A stretch of DNA of 43,859 bases from Ruminococcaceae bacterium UBA3818 (GTDB lineage: Bacteria > Bacillota > Clostridia > Oscillospirales > Ruminococcaceae). Location of the stretch: the NCBI GenBank assembly GCA_002369315.1, contig DFDW01000026.1, positions 1-43,859 on the forward strand. Reading direction: 5' to 3'. Made by a program: the position numbers and the translations under genes. Below the pieces are notes generated by a model, which saw only the letters and a list, made by a program, of their open reading frames with translations, was not told the DNA's origin and did not search any database. Of this stretch, positions 7,248-16,531 are shown piece by piece; the stretch's first letter is position 1; each line of letters begins with the position of its first letter.

Positions 7248-7252
7248 CGACG

Positions 7253-7328
7253 TGGCTGGGCTGGCTGGATTCGGACCAGCGGGATGACGGAGTCAAAGTC
7301 CGTTGCCTTACCACTTGGCGACAGCCCA
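7253..7328 (-). tRNA. tRNA-Gln (anticodon TTG)
   Basis: Full cloverleaf on the minus strand: acceptor TGGGCTG/CAGCCCA, anticodon stem ACGGA/TCCGT with loop CTTTGAC, T arm GCTGG-TCCGAAT-CCAGC, discriminator G and an encoded CCA. Last tRNA of the four-gene cluster. Confidence 0.95.
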
Positions 7329-7381
7329 ATATCCAGTTGTATTTTTGCCGGAACGGGATTTCCTATTCAGGCAGATATGAA

Positions 7382-7402
7382 AAAAAGGCAAGATGCCTTT
7401 TT
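7382..7402 (-). terminator. terminator-like hairpin between tRNA-His and tRNA-Gln
   Basis: 9-bp stem AAAAAGGCA/TGCCTTTTT with a 3-nt loop and further T on both strands. On the minus strand it could attenuate read-through into tRNA-Gln, or serve as a processing element. Confidence 0.55.
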
Positions 7403-7411
7403 CTTTTTATA

Positions 7412-7489
<78 letters not shown>

Positions 7490-7494
7490 ATATT

Positions 7495-7571
7495 TGGCGC
7501 GCCAAAAGGGACTCGAACCCCTGGCCTATTGCTTAGAAGGCAATTGCTCTATCCAGCTGAGCTATTGGCGC
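7495..7571 (-). tRNA. tRNA-Arg (anticodon TCT)
   Basis: Acceptor GCGCCAA/TTGGCGC, anticodon stem ATTGC/GCAAT with loop CTTCTAA, T arm AGGGG-TTCGAGT-CCCTT, discriminator G and encoded CCA. Confidence 0.95.
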
Positions 7572-7598
7572 ATATGTTAATACTGGTCGAACGTACAA

Positions 7599-7672
<74 letters not shown>

Positions 7673-7692
7673 AGGCTTTAGCGACAGATGAT

Positions 7693-7721
7693 ATTTTATC
7701 AAACTATGGTCTGTTTGTCAA
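7693..7721 (-). promoter_or_regulatory. promoter of the tRNA operon
   Basis: Minus-strand TTGACA (7716-7721) and TAAAAT (7693-7698) with a 17-bp spacer, about 20 bp before the first tRNA. Near-consensus, as expected for stable RNA genes. Confidence 0.85.
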
Positions 7722-7788
7722 TGCTTTTCGGCACATTCTTGTGTCAATCCCATTTTATTTTCTCCACCATCATCCACTTATACGCAAG

Positions 7789-7811
7789 AAAAGGCGGGGA
7801 ACCCGCCTTTT
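7789..7811 (-). terminator. terminator of the clpE-like gene
   Basis: 10-bp stem AAAAGGCGGG/CCCGCCTTTT with a 3-nt loop, extended by outer pairing of ACGCA with TGCGT, located 11 bp beyond the stop codon. T-rich on the minus-strand 3' side. Confidence 0.8.
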
Positions 7812-7822
7812 TGCGTCTTTAT

Positions 7823-10132
7823 TTACGCTGATACGATTTTAATCTTCCCGTCCTGATCGATCGCTTTTATCAGCGCGACCTGCCCGTCGATCTGCTCCAC
7901 AAGCAGCGTACAGATGGGGTCTTCTACCTGGCGGCGGATAACCCTGCGCAGGTCGCGGGCACCGCTCTTGTTGCCATAAGCCTCTTTCGCGATCAACGCC
8001 AGCACCGCTTCATCCCAGCCGAATGCGATGCCCTTTTCTTTCATGGGTTCCACCAGTTCCTGCAGCATCAGCGCCGCGATTTTTTCGTAATCCTTCTCAT
8101 CCAGCTGGCGGAATGTAACAATTTCGTCGATACGCCCTAAAAACTCCGGCCGCAAAAATTGAGACAATGCCTTATAGGTGTGGTCCTTTCTGGCCTGGGC
8201 CTCGTTTTTCGTAAAGCCAACGGTACTCTCTTTCCACTCGCTGCCCGCGTTGGAGGTCATCACGATGACCGTGTTTTCAAACGAAACGGTGCGGCCGTGC
8301 GCATCGGTCAATTTGCCCTCATCGAGAATCTGCAGCAGAATATTCATCACATCCGGATGGGCTTTCTCGATCTCATCAAACAGGATCACGGAATACGGAC
8401 GGCGGCGGACTTTTTCCGTCAGCTGGCCTGCCTCGTCATAGCCCACATATCCGGGAGGCGCTCCGACAATCCGGGAGACTGAGTGTTTTTCCATAAATTC
8501 CGACATGTCCAAACGAATCAGCGGGTCGGTTGAATCAAACAGTTCCTGGGACAGCACTCTTACCAGTTCAGTCTTTCCCACACCGGTCGGCCCAACAAAA
8601 ATGAAAGACGCGGGCCTTCTCCGGGCAGAAATCTGGACACGGCTGCGGCGCACCGCCGAAGCCACCAGCTCCACCGCCTCATCCTGGCCGATGATTTTCT
8701 TTTTCAGCGTTTGCTCCAGCCGGGCCACCTTGTTCAGTTCCGACTCTTTGATCTTGCTGGCGGGGATACCGGTCCAAAGTTCAATCACCTTGGCCACGTC
8801 CTCGCTGGTCACCTCAGCACCCAGCGCTTTCGGTTCCAATTCGTCCAGCTTGGCCGCCATCTGCAGCTGGTCTGCTTTGATCTTGGCCAGCTGTTCATAA
8901 TCCAAATGCTCCGAATCACTTTCCAGCTCCTCTACTTTTCGGCGGGAATCGGAGAGCTTTTTCTCCAGTTCATCATACTCGGCCATTTCCTTATTGCGCA
9001 GCGCGGCGCAGGAACAGGCTTCGTCCAGCAAATCGATTGCTTTATCCGGCAGAAACCGGTCGTTGATATACCGCTCGGACAGCACAACCATGCTGCGGGC
9101 CATTTCCGGGGAAACGGTGACCCGGTGATATTTTTCATAATAGCCGCGGATCCCCTCGATGACCTTCACCGCTTCCTCGATAGAAGGTTCATTTACCGTC
9201 ACCGGCTGGAAACGCCGTTCCAGCGCCGAATCTTTTTCAATATACTTGCGGTACTCGCCGAAAGTCGTCGCGCCGATCACCTGGATTTCACCCCGGGAAA
9301 GGGCCGGCTTCAGGATGTTGGCGGCGCTCATGGAGCCCTCCGCGTCGCCGGCGCCCACCAGATTGTGAACCTCATCAATAAACAGGATAATATTTCCCAG
9401 TGCGCGGACTTCGTCGATCAGGCCCTTGACGCGGCTTTCAAACTGGCCCCGGAACTGCGTGCCGGCCACCAGGGCGGTCATATCCAGCAAATGGATTTCC
9501 TTGTCTTTTAATTTTTGCGGTACCGCGCCCTGTGCGATGCGCTGGGCAATTCCCTCCGCAATCGCCGTTTTTCCAACGCCGGGTTCGCCGATCAGGCATG
9601 GGTTATTCTTGGTCCGGCGGTTGAGGATCTGCACCACCCGGTAGATTTCCTCGTCTCTGCCTATGATGCGGTCCAGCTGATTGTCCCGCGCCTTCTGCGT
9701 CAAATCCGAGCAGTACGTTTCCAGAAACTTTCGCTTGGGCGCTTTTTTCTCTTTCGCGTCTGCGTGGCGTTTTTTCCGTTCCGAGGCGCCCTGGTCCCGC
9801 TCCGGCTGTGCGTTCATTTTGCCGAACATATTTTGCAAAAACGGGAATGTCTGCGCACCTCCGGGCACAAAATCCGGGTCATCCGGCTCCTGTTCCATAT
9901 CCATTTCCTCGCCGTTTTCATCCATCATGCCCATCAGCTGGTCATTCATATTTTCGATTTCGTCGTCGGTAATGCCCATCTTTTCCATCAGCTCATTGAC
10001 CGGGCCGATACCAAGTTCCCTGGCACACTGCAGGCACAACCCCTCATTAATGGTTTTTCCGTTTTCCATTCGGGTCATAAAAACCACTGCGACTCTTTTT
10101 TTGCATCTGGAACACAACATACTCATTGCCAA
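7823..10132 (-). CDS. clpE: ClpE-like AAA+ ATP-dependent unfoldase with N-terminal zinc finger
   Basis: 769 residues; Hsp100/Clp family ATPase that unfolds proteins for ClpP. The N terminus has a four-Cys zinc finger (C7, C10, C33, C36) as in ClpE and McsA, in place of the double Clp-N repeat of ClpC, followed by an acidic linker to about 90. D1 has Walker A GEPGVGKT (182-189) and Walker B LFIDE. A coiled-coil middle region lies around 385-435. D2 has GPTGVGKT (514-521) and LFDEIEKAHP. VGF at 638-640 in the D2 loop fits the ClpP-docking tripeptide, so it is probably proteolytic. Start: TTG at 10132 is 6 nt from GAGGTG, while the ATG two codons later (10126) is 12 nt away; either is possible. 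A TATAAT at 10196-10201 is a candidate -10. I saw no CtsR operator repeat upstream. ClpC is the alternative name, but the zinc finger favours ClpE. Confidence 0.9.
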   Translation of the reverse strand: MAMSMLCSRCKKRVAVVFMTRMENGKTINEGLCLQCARELGIGPVNELMEKMGITDDEIENMNDQLMGMMDENGEEMDMEQEPDDPDFVPGGAQTFPFLQNMFGKMNAQPERDQGASERKKRHADAKEKKAPKRKFLETYCSDLTQKARDNQLDRIIGRDEEIYRVVQILNRRTKNNPCLIGEPGVGKTAIAEGIAQRIAQGAVPQKLKDKEIHLLDMTALVAGTQFRGQFESRVKGLIDEVRALGNIILFIDEVHNLVGAGDAEGSMSAANILKPALSRGEIQVIGATTFGEYRKYIEKDSALERRFQPVTVNEPSIEEAVKVIEGIRGYYEKYHRVTVSPEMARSMVVLSERYINDRFLPDKAIDLLDEACSCAALRNKEMAEYDELEKKLSDSRRKVEELESDSEHLDYEQLAKIKADQLQMAAKLDELEPKALGAEVTSEDVAKVIELWTGIPASKIKESELNKVARLEQTLKKKIIGQDEAVELVASAVRRSRVQISARRRPASFIFVGPTGVGKTELVRVLSQELFDSTDPLIRLDMSEFMEKHSVSRIVGAPPGYVGYDEAGQLTEKVRRRPYSVILFDEIEKAHPDVMNILLQILDEGKLTDAHGRTVSFENTVIVMTSNAGSEWKESTVGFTKNEAQARKDHTYKALSQFLRPEFLGRIDEIVTFRQLDEKDYEKIAALMLQELVEPMKEKGIAFGWDEAVLALIAKEAYGNKSGARDLRRVIRRQVEDPICTLLVEQIDGQVALIKAIDQDGKIKIVSA

Positions 10133-10251
10133 AATCTACACCTCATATATCTTTCAAAAACAATTTCTATCCTGGATAAGCTTTGATTGAAGCTCATTAT
10201 AAAAAGCAAATATGAACTGGCTATGAAAAAAACTGCGCACAGAAAAAAACT

Positions 10252-11028
10252 TTATCGTCCTGTAACCGAACGAAGAAAGGCCTGGCCAATGGCGATAGCA
10301 CCGGAAAAATCCGGCGTTGGCAGAGATCCTAAAGCGTTTTTTTCCAAAAACAGCCGCAAAAGCCAGGTGTTCTCCAATGTCTGCCGGTTCAAATACGGGA
10401 TGCTGTCGCCGATCAGCGCCAAAACAAGGCTTGCAACAGCAACGATCAAATACAAATACAACATGCCCTCCACCGCGCCGATGCAGCCGCCCAAAAGCGA
10501 ATTAAGCGGCCCGACGACCGGGATGCGGCGCAGTCCCGAAAAACAGCGGGAAATCATTCTGGTCACAAACATGAAAGCCGAGAAAAACAGCAGAAAAAAA
10601 ACGGTGGAAAAAAGGGCGATGCAGGTAGGGCCGATGGTTTGTTCCACAATATCCCCCGCCAGCTGTTCCACGTTGCCGGATATCTCCGGCAGCGGCAAGT
10701 TTGCCGGGAGACCTGCAAATTCCAGCGCGTTTCGCAGATAGGCCGGAATACTTTCCAAAGCGGCCGCCAGTGTCTGCAAAAATGCGCCGGCAGAACCGGA
10801 AGAAAGAATCTGATCCGAAATCCGATCAGTCAAACCCTGCTTGACAAAGTGCGCAAAAGTATATTCCGCCGCGGCGCCGGAAAGAGCGTTTGCCAGAAAC
10901 AAAGAGATAAAAAAGCCGATCAGCTGCACCAGCGTGCGCACAAATCCCCGGCGGGCTGCCGACCGGATATATACAATGACAAACAAAACAGCTGCCAAGT
11001 CCAATAAAACCGGCAAAAATCTTTCCAT
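10252..11028 (-). CDS. CvpA-family membrane protein
   Basis: 258 residues with about four hydrophobic segments: an N-terminal pair (near 5-45) with RRGFVRTLVQLIGFF, the family's signature region, then a long extracytoplasmic loop, then a pair around 135-205 containing RIPVVGPLNSLLGG. CvpA proteins were first linked to colicin V export and are now broadly envelope-associated; the molecular role is uncertain. The start is the ATG at 11028, 6 nt after GAGGAG; a longer in-frame extension lacks family similarity. It is the last gene of the long leftward series beginning at ruvC, 49 bp after the DUF5711 gene. Confidence 0.8.
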   Translation of the reverse strand: MERFLPVLLDLAAVLFVIVYIRSAARRGFVRTLVQLIGFFISLFLANALSGAAAEYTFAHFVKQGLTDRISDQILSSGSAGAFLQTLAAALESIPAYLRNALEFAGLPANLPLPEISGNVEQLAGDIVEQTIGPTCIALFSTVFFLLFFSAFMFVTRMISRCFSGLRRIPVVGPLNSLLGGCIGAVEGMLYLYLIVAVASLVLALIGDSIPYLNRQTLENTWLLRLFLEKNALGSLPTPDFSGAIAIGQAFLRSVTGR

Positions 11029-11077
11029 GTCAATCTCCTCTCTCTTTTTTAGAGCCGCCGCGTTACAAGCAAAGCAA

Positions 11078-12238
11078 TCAGGAAAGGGGTTCCTGGCAGA
11101 CAGCATCGGGCGTTACATAATAAACATACCCGTTTCCCAACGCTAAAAACAAGACCTCCGTATTCGGCGTGATCTGCTGGGTCAGCTCCCCCGCCGCGTT
11201 ATAAATCTCAATGCGGTTGCCGGACAGAAGCGCCGCCCGGCTGTCGCTGACATCGATCGCGTCTACCTGGGACCGCAGGGACACCGAGCTGCCCGGCTGG
11301 TCACAAGCGCCCAGCAAAGACAGTTTGACCGATTTGAACTCCCGGTAATCTCCCAATACCAAAGCGGAAATTTTCTCTCCCCGGGAGCGGAACATGCGAA
11401 GCGGCTCATTTTGAAAAGACACGATTGCTTTCTCTTTGCCGGATTCTGAATAGTAATAGGCATTTTGATCGGTCAGCACCTGCAGTTCGCCGTTTTGAAA
11501 GCTGATATCATGGATGATTTCGTCTGCGTATTGCTTCTGCGCAAAAGGCGTTTCTTCATTCAGCCGGTACATCGTCAGCCCGCTGACGAGATCCCCTCCG
11601 TAAACCTGGACGGAAGAGACCGCTATGCTGCCATCCTGCAGGAAAGCTGCTCCGTATAAATAGCTTTCTGCCGATTTCCAGGAAAAGACCGGTTCCTGCA
11701 GCAAACTGTTATACACCTCCAGCTGTCCTAAAAATCGCTGGGTGTTGGTGATCACCGCCAAATCATTTTGTTTGGACAGCGCGGCAAACAGCACCGGTTC
11801 CTCAAAGACCATTTCCTTGATCGTTTTTGTTTTGCTTTCCACCCGCATCGTTTTGGAGGCGGGATCATACAGAATAATTCTGCTGCTGGAACATTTCATG
11901 ACCGGATTGCTGTAATCGTGCGATACCTCCCGCAGCAGCTTTCCGTTCTTATTATAGATATGCAGGTGGGTGTCGGTCAGAACCAGCAGCGTATTCCCCA
12001 TGGTTTGCACCTGGCGGACTGTTACGCCGGAAAACTCCACCGGATATCCGCTGCCCGAGCCCAATTCCGCGAACCCGCCGGCCAGTTGTTCAGCCAGGCT
12101 TGTTTGTTTGACTTTCTCCCAGCCAAACCAACCAGCGAAAAAGATGGCCAAAATCAGCAAAAAAACGCCCAGCCGCTTGAAATTCTGCCGCCGGTTGCGC
12201 TTTTTCCGCAGCCGCTCAATATCTTCGAGCTGTCCCAA
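11078..12238 (-). CDS. DUF5711-like membrane-anchored beta-rich protein
   Basis: 386 residues. A basic N terminus (RLRKKRNRRQ) precedes one transmembrane helix (about 23-42), and the rest is extracytoplasmic. The C-terminal region is a run of short beta strands of the form LLVLTDTHLHIYNKNGK and IEIYNAAGEL, resembling a beta-propeller or PQQ-like repeat fold. This layout matches the DUF5711 family of Clostridia as I remember it; its function is not known to me. The start is TTG at 12238 following GGATGGGG; no in-frame ATG start lies close by. It is 66 bp after truA and before cvpA; pairing with CvpA hints at an envelope role. Confidence 0.7.
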   Translation of the reverse strand: MGQLEDIERLRKKRNRRQNFKRLGVFLLILAIFFAGWFGWEKVKQTSLAEQLAGGFAELGSGSGYPVEFSGVTVRQVQTMGNTLLVLTDTHLHIYNKNGKLLREVSHDYSNPVMKCSSSRIILYDPASKTMRVESKTKTIKEMVFEEPVLFAALSKQNDLAVITNTQRFLGQLEVYNSLLQEPVFSWKSAESYLYGAAFLQDGSIAVSSVQVYGGDLVSGLTMYRLNEETPFAQKQYADEIIHDISFQNGELQVLTDQNAYYYSESGKEKAIVSFQNEPLRMFRSRGEKISALVLGDYREFKSVKLSLLGACDQPGSSVSLRSQVDAIDVSDSRAALLSGNRIEIYNAAGELTQQITPNTEVLFLALGNGYVYYVTPDAVCQEPLS

Positions 12239-12304
12239 TTTTCCCCATCCTTTCCGATTATCCTTGGTTCGAACAATGTAAAACCAATCACGAAAAATCT
12301 TCTT

Positions 12305-13063
12305 TTAATCTTTCCAATGATCCGGCTGCGAATAAAAAACCTCGTCCAGATATAATCCGCAGGCCGGCGCGGTGACACCCGCCAATGACCGGTCCCGCTC
12401 CTGCAGTGCCCGGCGCACCTGGCCAAGATTGATTTTCCCTTCATTGACCCGTAAAAGAGTCCCCACAATGATCCGCACCATATTGTATAAAAAGCCATCG
12501 CCTTCTATGGTAAAGACAACGAGATTCCCCTCCCGTTCGACTTCACAGCGGTAAACGGTACGCACCGTATCCTCCAAATCGGTTTTTGCGCTGCAAAATC
12601 CCCGGAAATCATGGGTGCCGCAAAGCATTTCGCATACCGGCCGCATCTTGTCCAGATCCAGCGGCTGCCAGTATTCCAGCGCGCGGCCCCGGTAAAATGG
12701 ATTTTTGCCGTCCGCGTTCCAGATCAAGTACCGGTAGCGCTTGCCCACACAACTGTACCGGGCATGGAAATCCGCCGGCACTTCCCGGCAGTCCAACACC
12801 CCAATATCATCCGGCAAAAGCGCATTGAGGCTGCGCTTCAGCGCGTACAGCGGAATATCGCTTTGGGTGTGAAAGTTCATGCAAAACCGGTTGGCGTGCA
12901 CGCCTGCGTCGGTACGGGAACAGCCTTTCACATCTTCCCGCCGGTGCAGCACGGTCTCCATCGCGTCCTGTACCACCGTTGTGACCGACAGCGCGTTGGC
13001 CTGCACCTGAGAACCATGGTAGGCGGTGCCGATATAGCAAAGGGTCATCAATATATTGCGCAT
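12305..13063 (-). CDS. truA: tRNA pseudouridine(38-40) synthase
   Basis: 252 residues; isomerises uridines 38-40 in the anticodon arm of many tRNAs. The catalytic Asp lies in CSRTDAGVHA (about residue 51), and the N-terminal YIGTAYHGSQ, RYRYLIWN and FTIEGDGFLYNMVRIIVGTLL segments are all TruA hallmarks. The start is the ATG at 13063, 5 nt from GGGGGAG. It follows ecfT by 39 bp, an order (ecfA1-ecfA2-ecfT-truA) common in Firmicutes, although there it usually follows ribosomal protein genes rather than glmM. Confidence 0.96.
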   Translation of the reverse strand: MRNILMTLCYIGTAYHGSQVQANALSVTTVVQDAMETVLHRREDVKGCSRTDAGVHANRFCMNFHTQSDIPLYALKRSLNALLPDDIGVLDCREVPADFHARYSCVGKRYRYLIWNADGKNPFYRGRALEYWQPLDLDKMRPVCEMLCGTHDFRGFCSAKTDLEDTVRTVYRCEVEREGNLVVFTIEGDGFLYNMVRIIVGTLLRVNEGKINLGQVRRALQERDRSLAGVTAPACGLYLDEVFYSQPDHWKD

Positions 13064-13102
13064 ATTCGCTCCCCCTTTCCGCGCACCCGGTTTTTAAGTT
13101 TT

Positions 13103-13915
13103 TTAAAACATCACCGGAGCAAAGATATTTACCGCGATAACGGCGCCGATGCAAGCCACCGTCATTGCTGCAGCCACACCGTCCTGCCAGCTGTAATGCA
13201 GCTGTTTCATGCGGGTGCGGCCCGCATCTCCCCGGTAGCAGCGGCACTCCATCGCTAGCGCCAATTCATCCGCCCGGCGGAAAGCCGAAACAAAAAGCGG
13301 AATCAAAATTGGGACCAGCGCTTTGGCCCGCTGCATAATGCCGCCGCTTTCCAAATCGGCGCCGCGGGCTTTCTGCGCGTTCATGATCTTGTCCGTTTCC
13401 TCAATCAGGGTCGGAATAAACCGCAGGGCGATGGTCATCATCATGGACAATTCATGTACCGGAAAATGGATTTTTTTCAGCGGCTTCATCAAACGTTCCA
13501 ATCCATCGGTCAGCGCGATCGGCGAGGTCGTATAGGTCAAAAGCGACGTGCCCGCGATCAGACAGATGATACGGATGGTCATCACCACCGCCGTCAGGAG
13601 TCCCTGCCGGGAAATATGGATGATCCACCAGTCAAACAGCGGGTCGCCTTTGACAAAGAACATGTTGAGCACGGTGGTAAAGATAATGATTGGGATCACC
13701 GGCTTTAAGCTTTTGGTGATCATGCGGGGCGGAATGCCGGAAATGGCGTAGGCAAAAATCAAAAACAGAATTCCCACGCACAAGCCCAGCGGATTGGATA
13801 CGGTAAACAACATAACAATGTAGCCTATCGTCAGCAAAATCTTCATCCGGGGATCCAACCGGTGCAGCACCGATTTGCCCGGAAAATACTGTCCGATGGT
13901 GATATCCTTAAGCAT
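13103..13915 (-). CDS. ecfT: energy-coupling factor transporter transmembrane protein EcfT
   Basis: 270 residues, the membrane scaffold that couples the two ATPases to exchangeable substrate-binding (S) subunits for vitamins and metals. N-terminal HRLDPRMKILL is the conserved entry. Hydrophobic helices follow, then the cytoplasmic coupling helices carrying the two signature motifs, AQKARGAD and AMECRCYRG. In the second the usual Ala-Arg-Gly is replaced by a Cys-rich variant. The start codon overlaps the end of ecfA2 by 8 bp. No S component is nearby, so this is a group II (shared) ECF module. Confidence 0.93.
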   Translation of the reverse strand: MLKDITIGQYFPGKSVLHRLDPRMKILLTIGYIVMLFTVSNPLGLCVGILFLIFAYAISGIPPRMITKSLKPVIPIIIFTTVLNMFFVKGDPLFDWWIIHISRQGLLTAVVMTIRIICLIAGTSLLTYTTSPIALTDGLERLMKPLKKIHFPVHELSMMMTIALRFIPTLIEETDKIMNAQKARGADLESGGIMQRAKALVPILIPLFVSAFRRADELALAMECRCYRGDAGRTRMKQLHYSWQDGVAAAMTVACIGAVIAVNIFAPVMF

Positions 13916-14777
13916 TGGCGCTTCCCCCCTGCTTTAAAATCTTTTCCAACACCGTTTTAGCCTGGTCCACGGTGTAGACGTTGGCGGGAACCGGCCATCC
14001 TTTTTCGCTCAGCGACAAAAACACCCGTGATACCTGCGGCACCGCAAGGCCCATGGCCTCGATTTCCCGGCTGCGGGAGAACACCTTTTCCACTTCGTCG
14101 AACATCGCTACCTTACCGTGGTTCATAACCAGCACCTTTTCGGTGTATTTGGCCACATCCTCCATGCTGTGGGATACCAGCAGGATGGTCTTTTTCTGCT
14201 CCCGATGATACTCCAGGATCTGACCCAAAATCCGTTCCCTGCCCTTGGGGTCCAGGCCGGCGGTCGGCTCGTCCAGGATCAGCACCTCCGGGCTCATGGC
14301 AATGACCCCGGCAATGGCCACCCGGCGTTTCTGCCCGCCGGACAGTTCAAACGGGCTTTTTTCCATATGATGAGGCTTCAACCCTACAAAAAGCGCCGCT
14401 TCCTTGACCCTACGGTCGATTTCCTCTTCTGAAAGGCCCATGTTCTTCGGGCCGAAAGCAATGTCCTTATAGACCGTATCTTCAAACAGCTGATATTCCG
14501 GGTACTGGAACACCAATCCCACTTTAAATCGGATCCGGCGGATTTCCTTCGGGTTTTCCCAGATATCCTCGCCGTCCACATAAATTTTACCGGAGGTAGG
14601 ACGTAAAAGGCCGTTAAAATGCTGAATCAATGTGGATTTGCCTGACCCTGTGTGGCCGATAACCCCGATCAGCTCCCCCGGTTCGATTTCCAGGTTTACA
14701 TCAGAGACCGCCGCCTGTTCATAGCTGGTTCCCTGTGAATAAGTATGAGTCAAATGCTCTGTTTTAATGACTGACAT
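13908..14777 (-). CDS. ecfA2: energy-coupling factor transporter ATP-binding protein EcfA2
   Basis: 289 residues, ABC ATPase. Walker A GHTGSGKS, Q-loop FQYPEYQLFE, signature LSGGQKRR, Walker B VLILDEPT and H-loop VSHSMED are all intact. The Q-loop sequence PEYQLF is typical of ECF ATPases. The start is the ATG at 14777, 5 nt after GGAGG, and it overlaps the end of ecfA1 by 14 bp; longer in-frame versions extend into ecfA1 and are rejected. The C-terminal tail (about 220-289) is the ECF-specific domain. Confidence 0.95.
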   Translation of the reverse strand: MSVIKTEHLTHTYSQGTSYEQAAVSDVNLEIEPGELIGVIGHTGSGKSTLIQHFNGLLRPTSGKIYVDGEDIWENPKEIRRIRFKVGLVFQYPEYQLFEDTVYKDIAFGPKNMGLSEEEIDRRVKEAALFVGLKPHHMEKSPFELSGGQKRRVAIAGVIAMSPEVLILDEPTAGLDPKGRERILGQILEYHREQKKTILLVSHSMEDVAKYTEKVLVMNHGKVAMFDEVEKVFSRSREIEAMGLAVPQVSRVFLSLSEKGWPVPANVYTVDQAKTVLEKILKQGGSANA

Positions 14778-15630
14778 GGCGTTCCTCCAACAGTTTTTCA
14801 ATGGCCTGGACGCATTCTTCCTCGAAGATGATGTCGTCCGGCAGATCATAACCGTCTTGCCGCAACAGCCAGGCAAGCTCTGTCACCTGCGGCACGTCGA
14901 GCCCGACGCTCTTTAGCTGTTCCACGTGGGAAAATACCTTGCGAGGTATTCCGTCGAGAATGATTTTCCCATTATCCACCACAACTACCCGGTCGCACCG
15001 GGCAGCTTCGTCCATATAATGGGTAATCAGCACGACAGTGATGCCGAACTGATCTCCCAGCTGTCGGATGGTCTGAAGCACTTCCCGCCGGCCCTGAGGG
15101 TCCAGCATGGCAGTAGGCTCATCCAGCACAATGCATTTGGGCCGCATGGCGATGATGCCCGCAATGGCCACCCGCTGCTTTTGCCCGCCGGAAAGCTGGT
15201 GAGGAGAATGCTCCCGGTATTCGTACATGCCCACCGCTTTGAGCGATTCATCTACCCGGCGGCGGATCTCCTCCGGCGGCACGCCCAGATTTTCCAACGC
15301 AAAGGCCACATCTTCCTCCACGATCGTGGCGACCAGCTGGTTATCCGGATTTTGGAACACCATACCCGCCGTCTGGCGGATATCATACAGCCGGTCCTCC
15401 TCCTTGGTGTCGATACCGCCGACATAAACCGTACCGGAAGTGGGCAGCAAAATCGCGTTGAAATGCTTGGCCAGGGTGGATTTGCCCGACCCGTTATGCC
15501 CCAGTACCGCCACAAACTCCCCTGGTTGGACGTCCAGTGAAATATCCTCCAATACAACGGGCGGCAGCTTTTTTTCTTCATAATTGTCATACGCAAAGGA
15601 TACATCCCTTGCCGATAGAATCGGTTCCAT
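14764..15630 (-). CDS. ecfA1: energy-coupling factor transporter ATP-binding protein EcfA1
   Basis: 288 residues, partner ATPase of EcfA2. Walker A GHNGSGKS, Q-loop FQNPDNQLVA (the ECF-type NPDNQ motif), signature LSGGQKQR, Walker B CIVLDEPT and H-loop ITHYMDE are all present. It starts with ATG at 15630, 27 bp after the methyltransferase gene. EcfA1-EcfA2-EcfT overlap at their ends, which suggests translational coupling and fixed stoichiometry. Confidence 0.95.
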   Translation of the reverse strand: MEPILSARDVSFAYDNYEEKKLPPVVLEDISLDVQPGEFVAVLGHNGSGKSTLAKHFNAILLPTSGTVYVGGIDTKEEDRLYDIRQTAGMVFQNPDNQLVATIVEEDVAFALENLGVPPEEIRRRVDESLKAVGMYEYREHSPHQLSGGQKQRVAIAGIIAMRPKCIVLDEPTAMLDPQGRREVLQTIRQLGDQFGITVVLITHYMDEAARCDRVVVVDNGKIILDGIPRKVFSHVEQLKSVGLDVPQVTELAWLLRQDGYDLPDDIIFEEECVQAIEKLLEERHVSH

Positions 15631-15657
15631 GTGATATTCCTTCTTTCTTGACTCAGG

Positions 15658-16521
15658 TTATCGTTCCCACACGGCGGTGGAGCCGCAGGGCAGTGAAAAG
15701 CCGGAGGCGGTTACCGGCAGTCCGATTTCAGATGCCCAGACCCGGCCGTCCCGGCCGCGTCCCACGGTAACGCCCAGCAGATATTCCATAACAGAGGCCG
15801 GCAGCCCGGTCGTATAGGAATTGAGCAGGAAAAACAGCGCGTCGTCGGAAAGGACCTGTGCGGTCAATTCCAAAAGCTCATAGATCTGCTCCTCCAGTTT
15901 CCAGACCTCACCGCCGGGTCCCCGCCCGTAGGACGGCGGATCCATCAGAATCCCATCGTACCGATTGCCGCGGCGTATTTCCCGCTCCACAAACTTTTTA
16001 CAGTCATCCACAATCCAGCGGATGGGCTTGTCCCCCAATCCGGACAGCGCGGCGTTTTCCCTGGCCCAGGCTACCATCCCCTTGGAGGCATCCACATGGC
16101 AGACCGAAGCGCCCGCTTCTGCACATGCCAGCGTAGCGCCGCCGGTGTACGCAAACAGGTTGAGTATCTTTACCGGCCGGTTGGCCGAACGGATTTTTTT
16201 CGCCATAAAGTCCCAGTTTACCGCCTGTTCCGGGAATAGGCCCGTATGCTTAAAGCCGGTAGGGCTGACTTTAAAGGTCAGCGCCCCATACCGGATTTTC
16301 CACTCTTTTTTGTCCAGCGTGCGGTTTTGCCAGCTGCCGCCGCCCGCGTTGGAGCGAATATACCTGGCATCCGCCTTTTTCCAGTCCGGATGCGTTTTTG
16401 GGGTGTTCCAGATGATCTGCGGGTCCGGCCGGATCAGCAGCACATCACCCCAACGTTCCAGCTTTTCTCCGCCGGACGTGTCAATGATTTCATAGTCCTT
16501 CCACTGGTCGGCAATTCTCAT
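15658..16521 (-). CDS. class I SAM-dependent methyltransferase, RlmI/RlmK-like
   Basis: 287 residues. The SAM-binding motif is LNLFAYTGGATLACAEAGA, followed by the acidic strand end CHVDAS. DPPSYGRGP is the motif-IV sequence of the RlmI/RlmK group that methylates 23S rRNA, so rRNA is the probable substrate, but the N-terminal PUA domain of RlmI is absent. The N-terminal 90 residues instead show a Trp-rich region (WGDVLLIRPDPQIIW). Start chosen: ATG at 16521, 6 nt after GGGGG; longer in-frame versions run into the glmM end. Gap to glmM is 10 bp. Exact target unknown. Confidence 0.8.
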   Translation of the reverse strand: MRIADQWKDYEIIDTSGGEKLERWGDVLLIRPDPQIIWNTPKTHPDWKKADARYIRSNAGGGSWQNRTLDKKEWKIRYGALTFKVSPTGFKHTGLFPEQAVNWDFMAKKIRSANRPVKILNLFAYTGGATLACAEAGASVCHVDASKGMVAWARENAALSGLGDKPIRWIVDDCKKFVEREIRRGNRYDGILMDPPSYGRGPGGEVWKLEEQIYELLELTAQVLSDDALFFLLNSYTTGLPASVMEYLLGVTVGRGRDGRVWASEIGLPVTASGFSLPCGSTAVWER

Positions 16522-16531
16522 ACGGCGCCCC

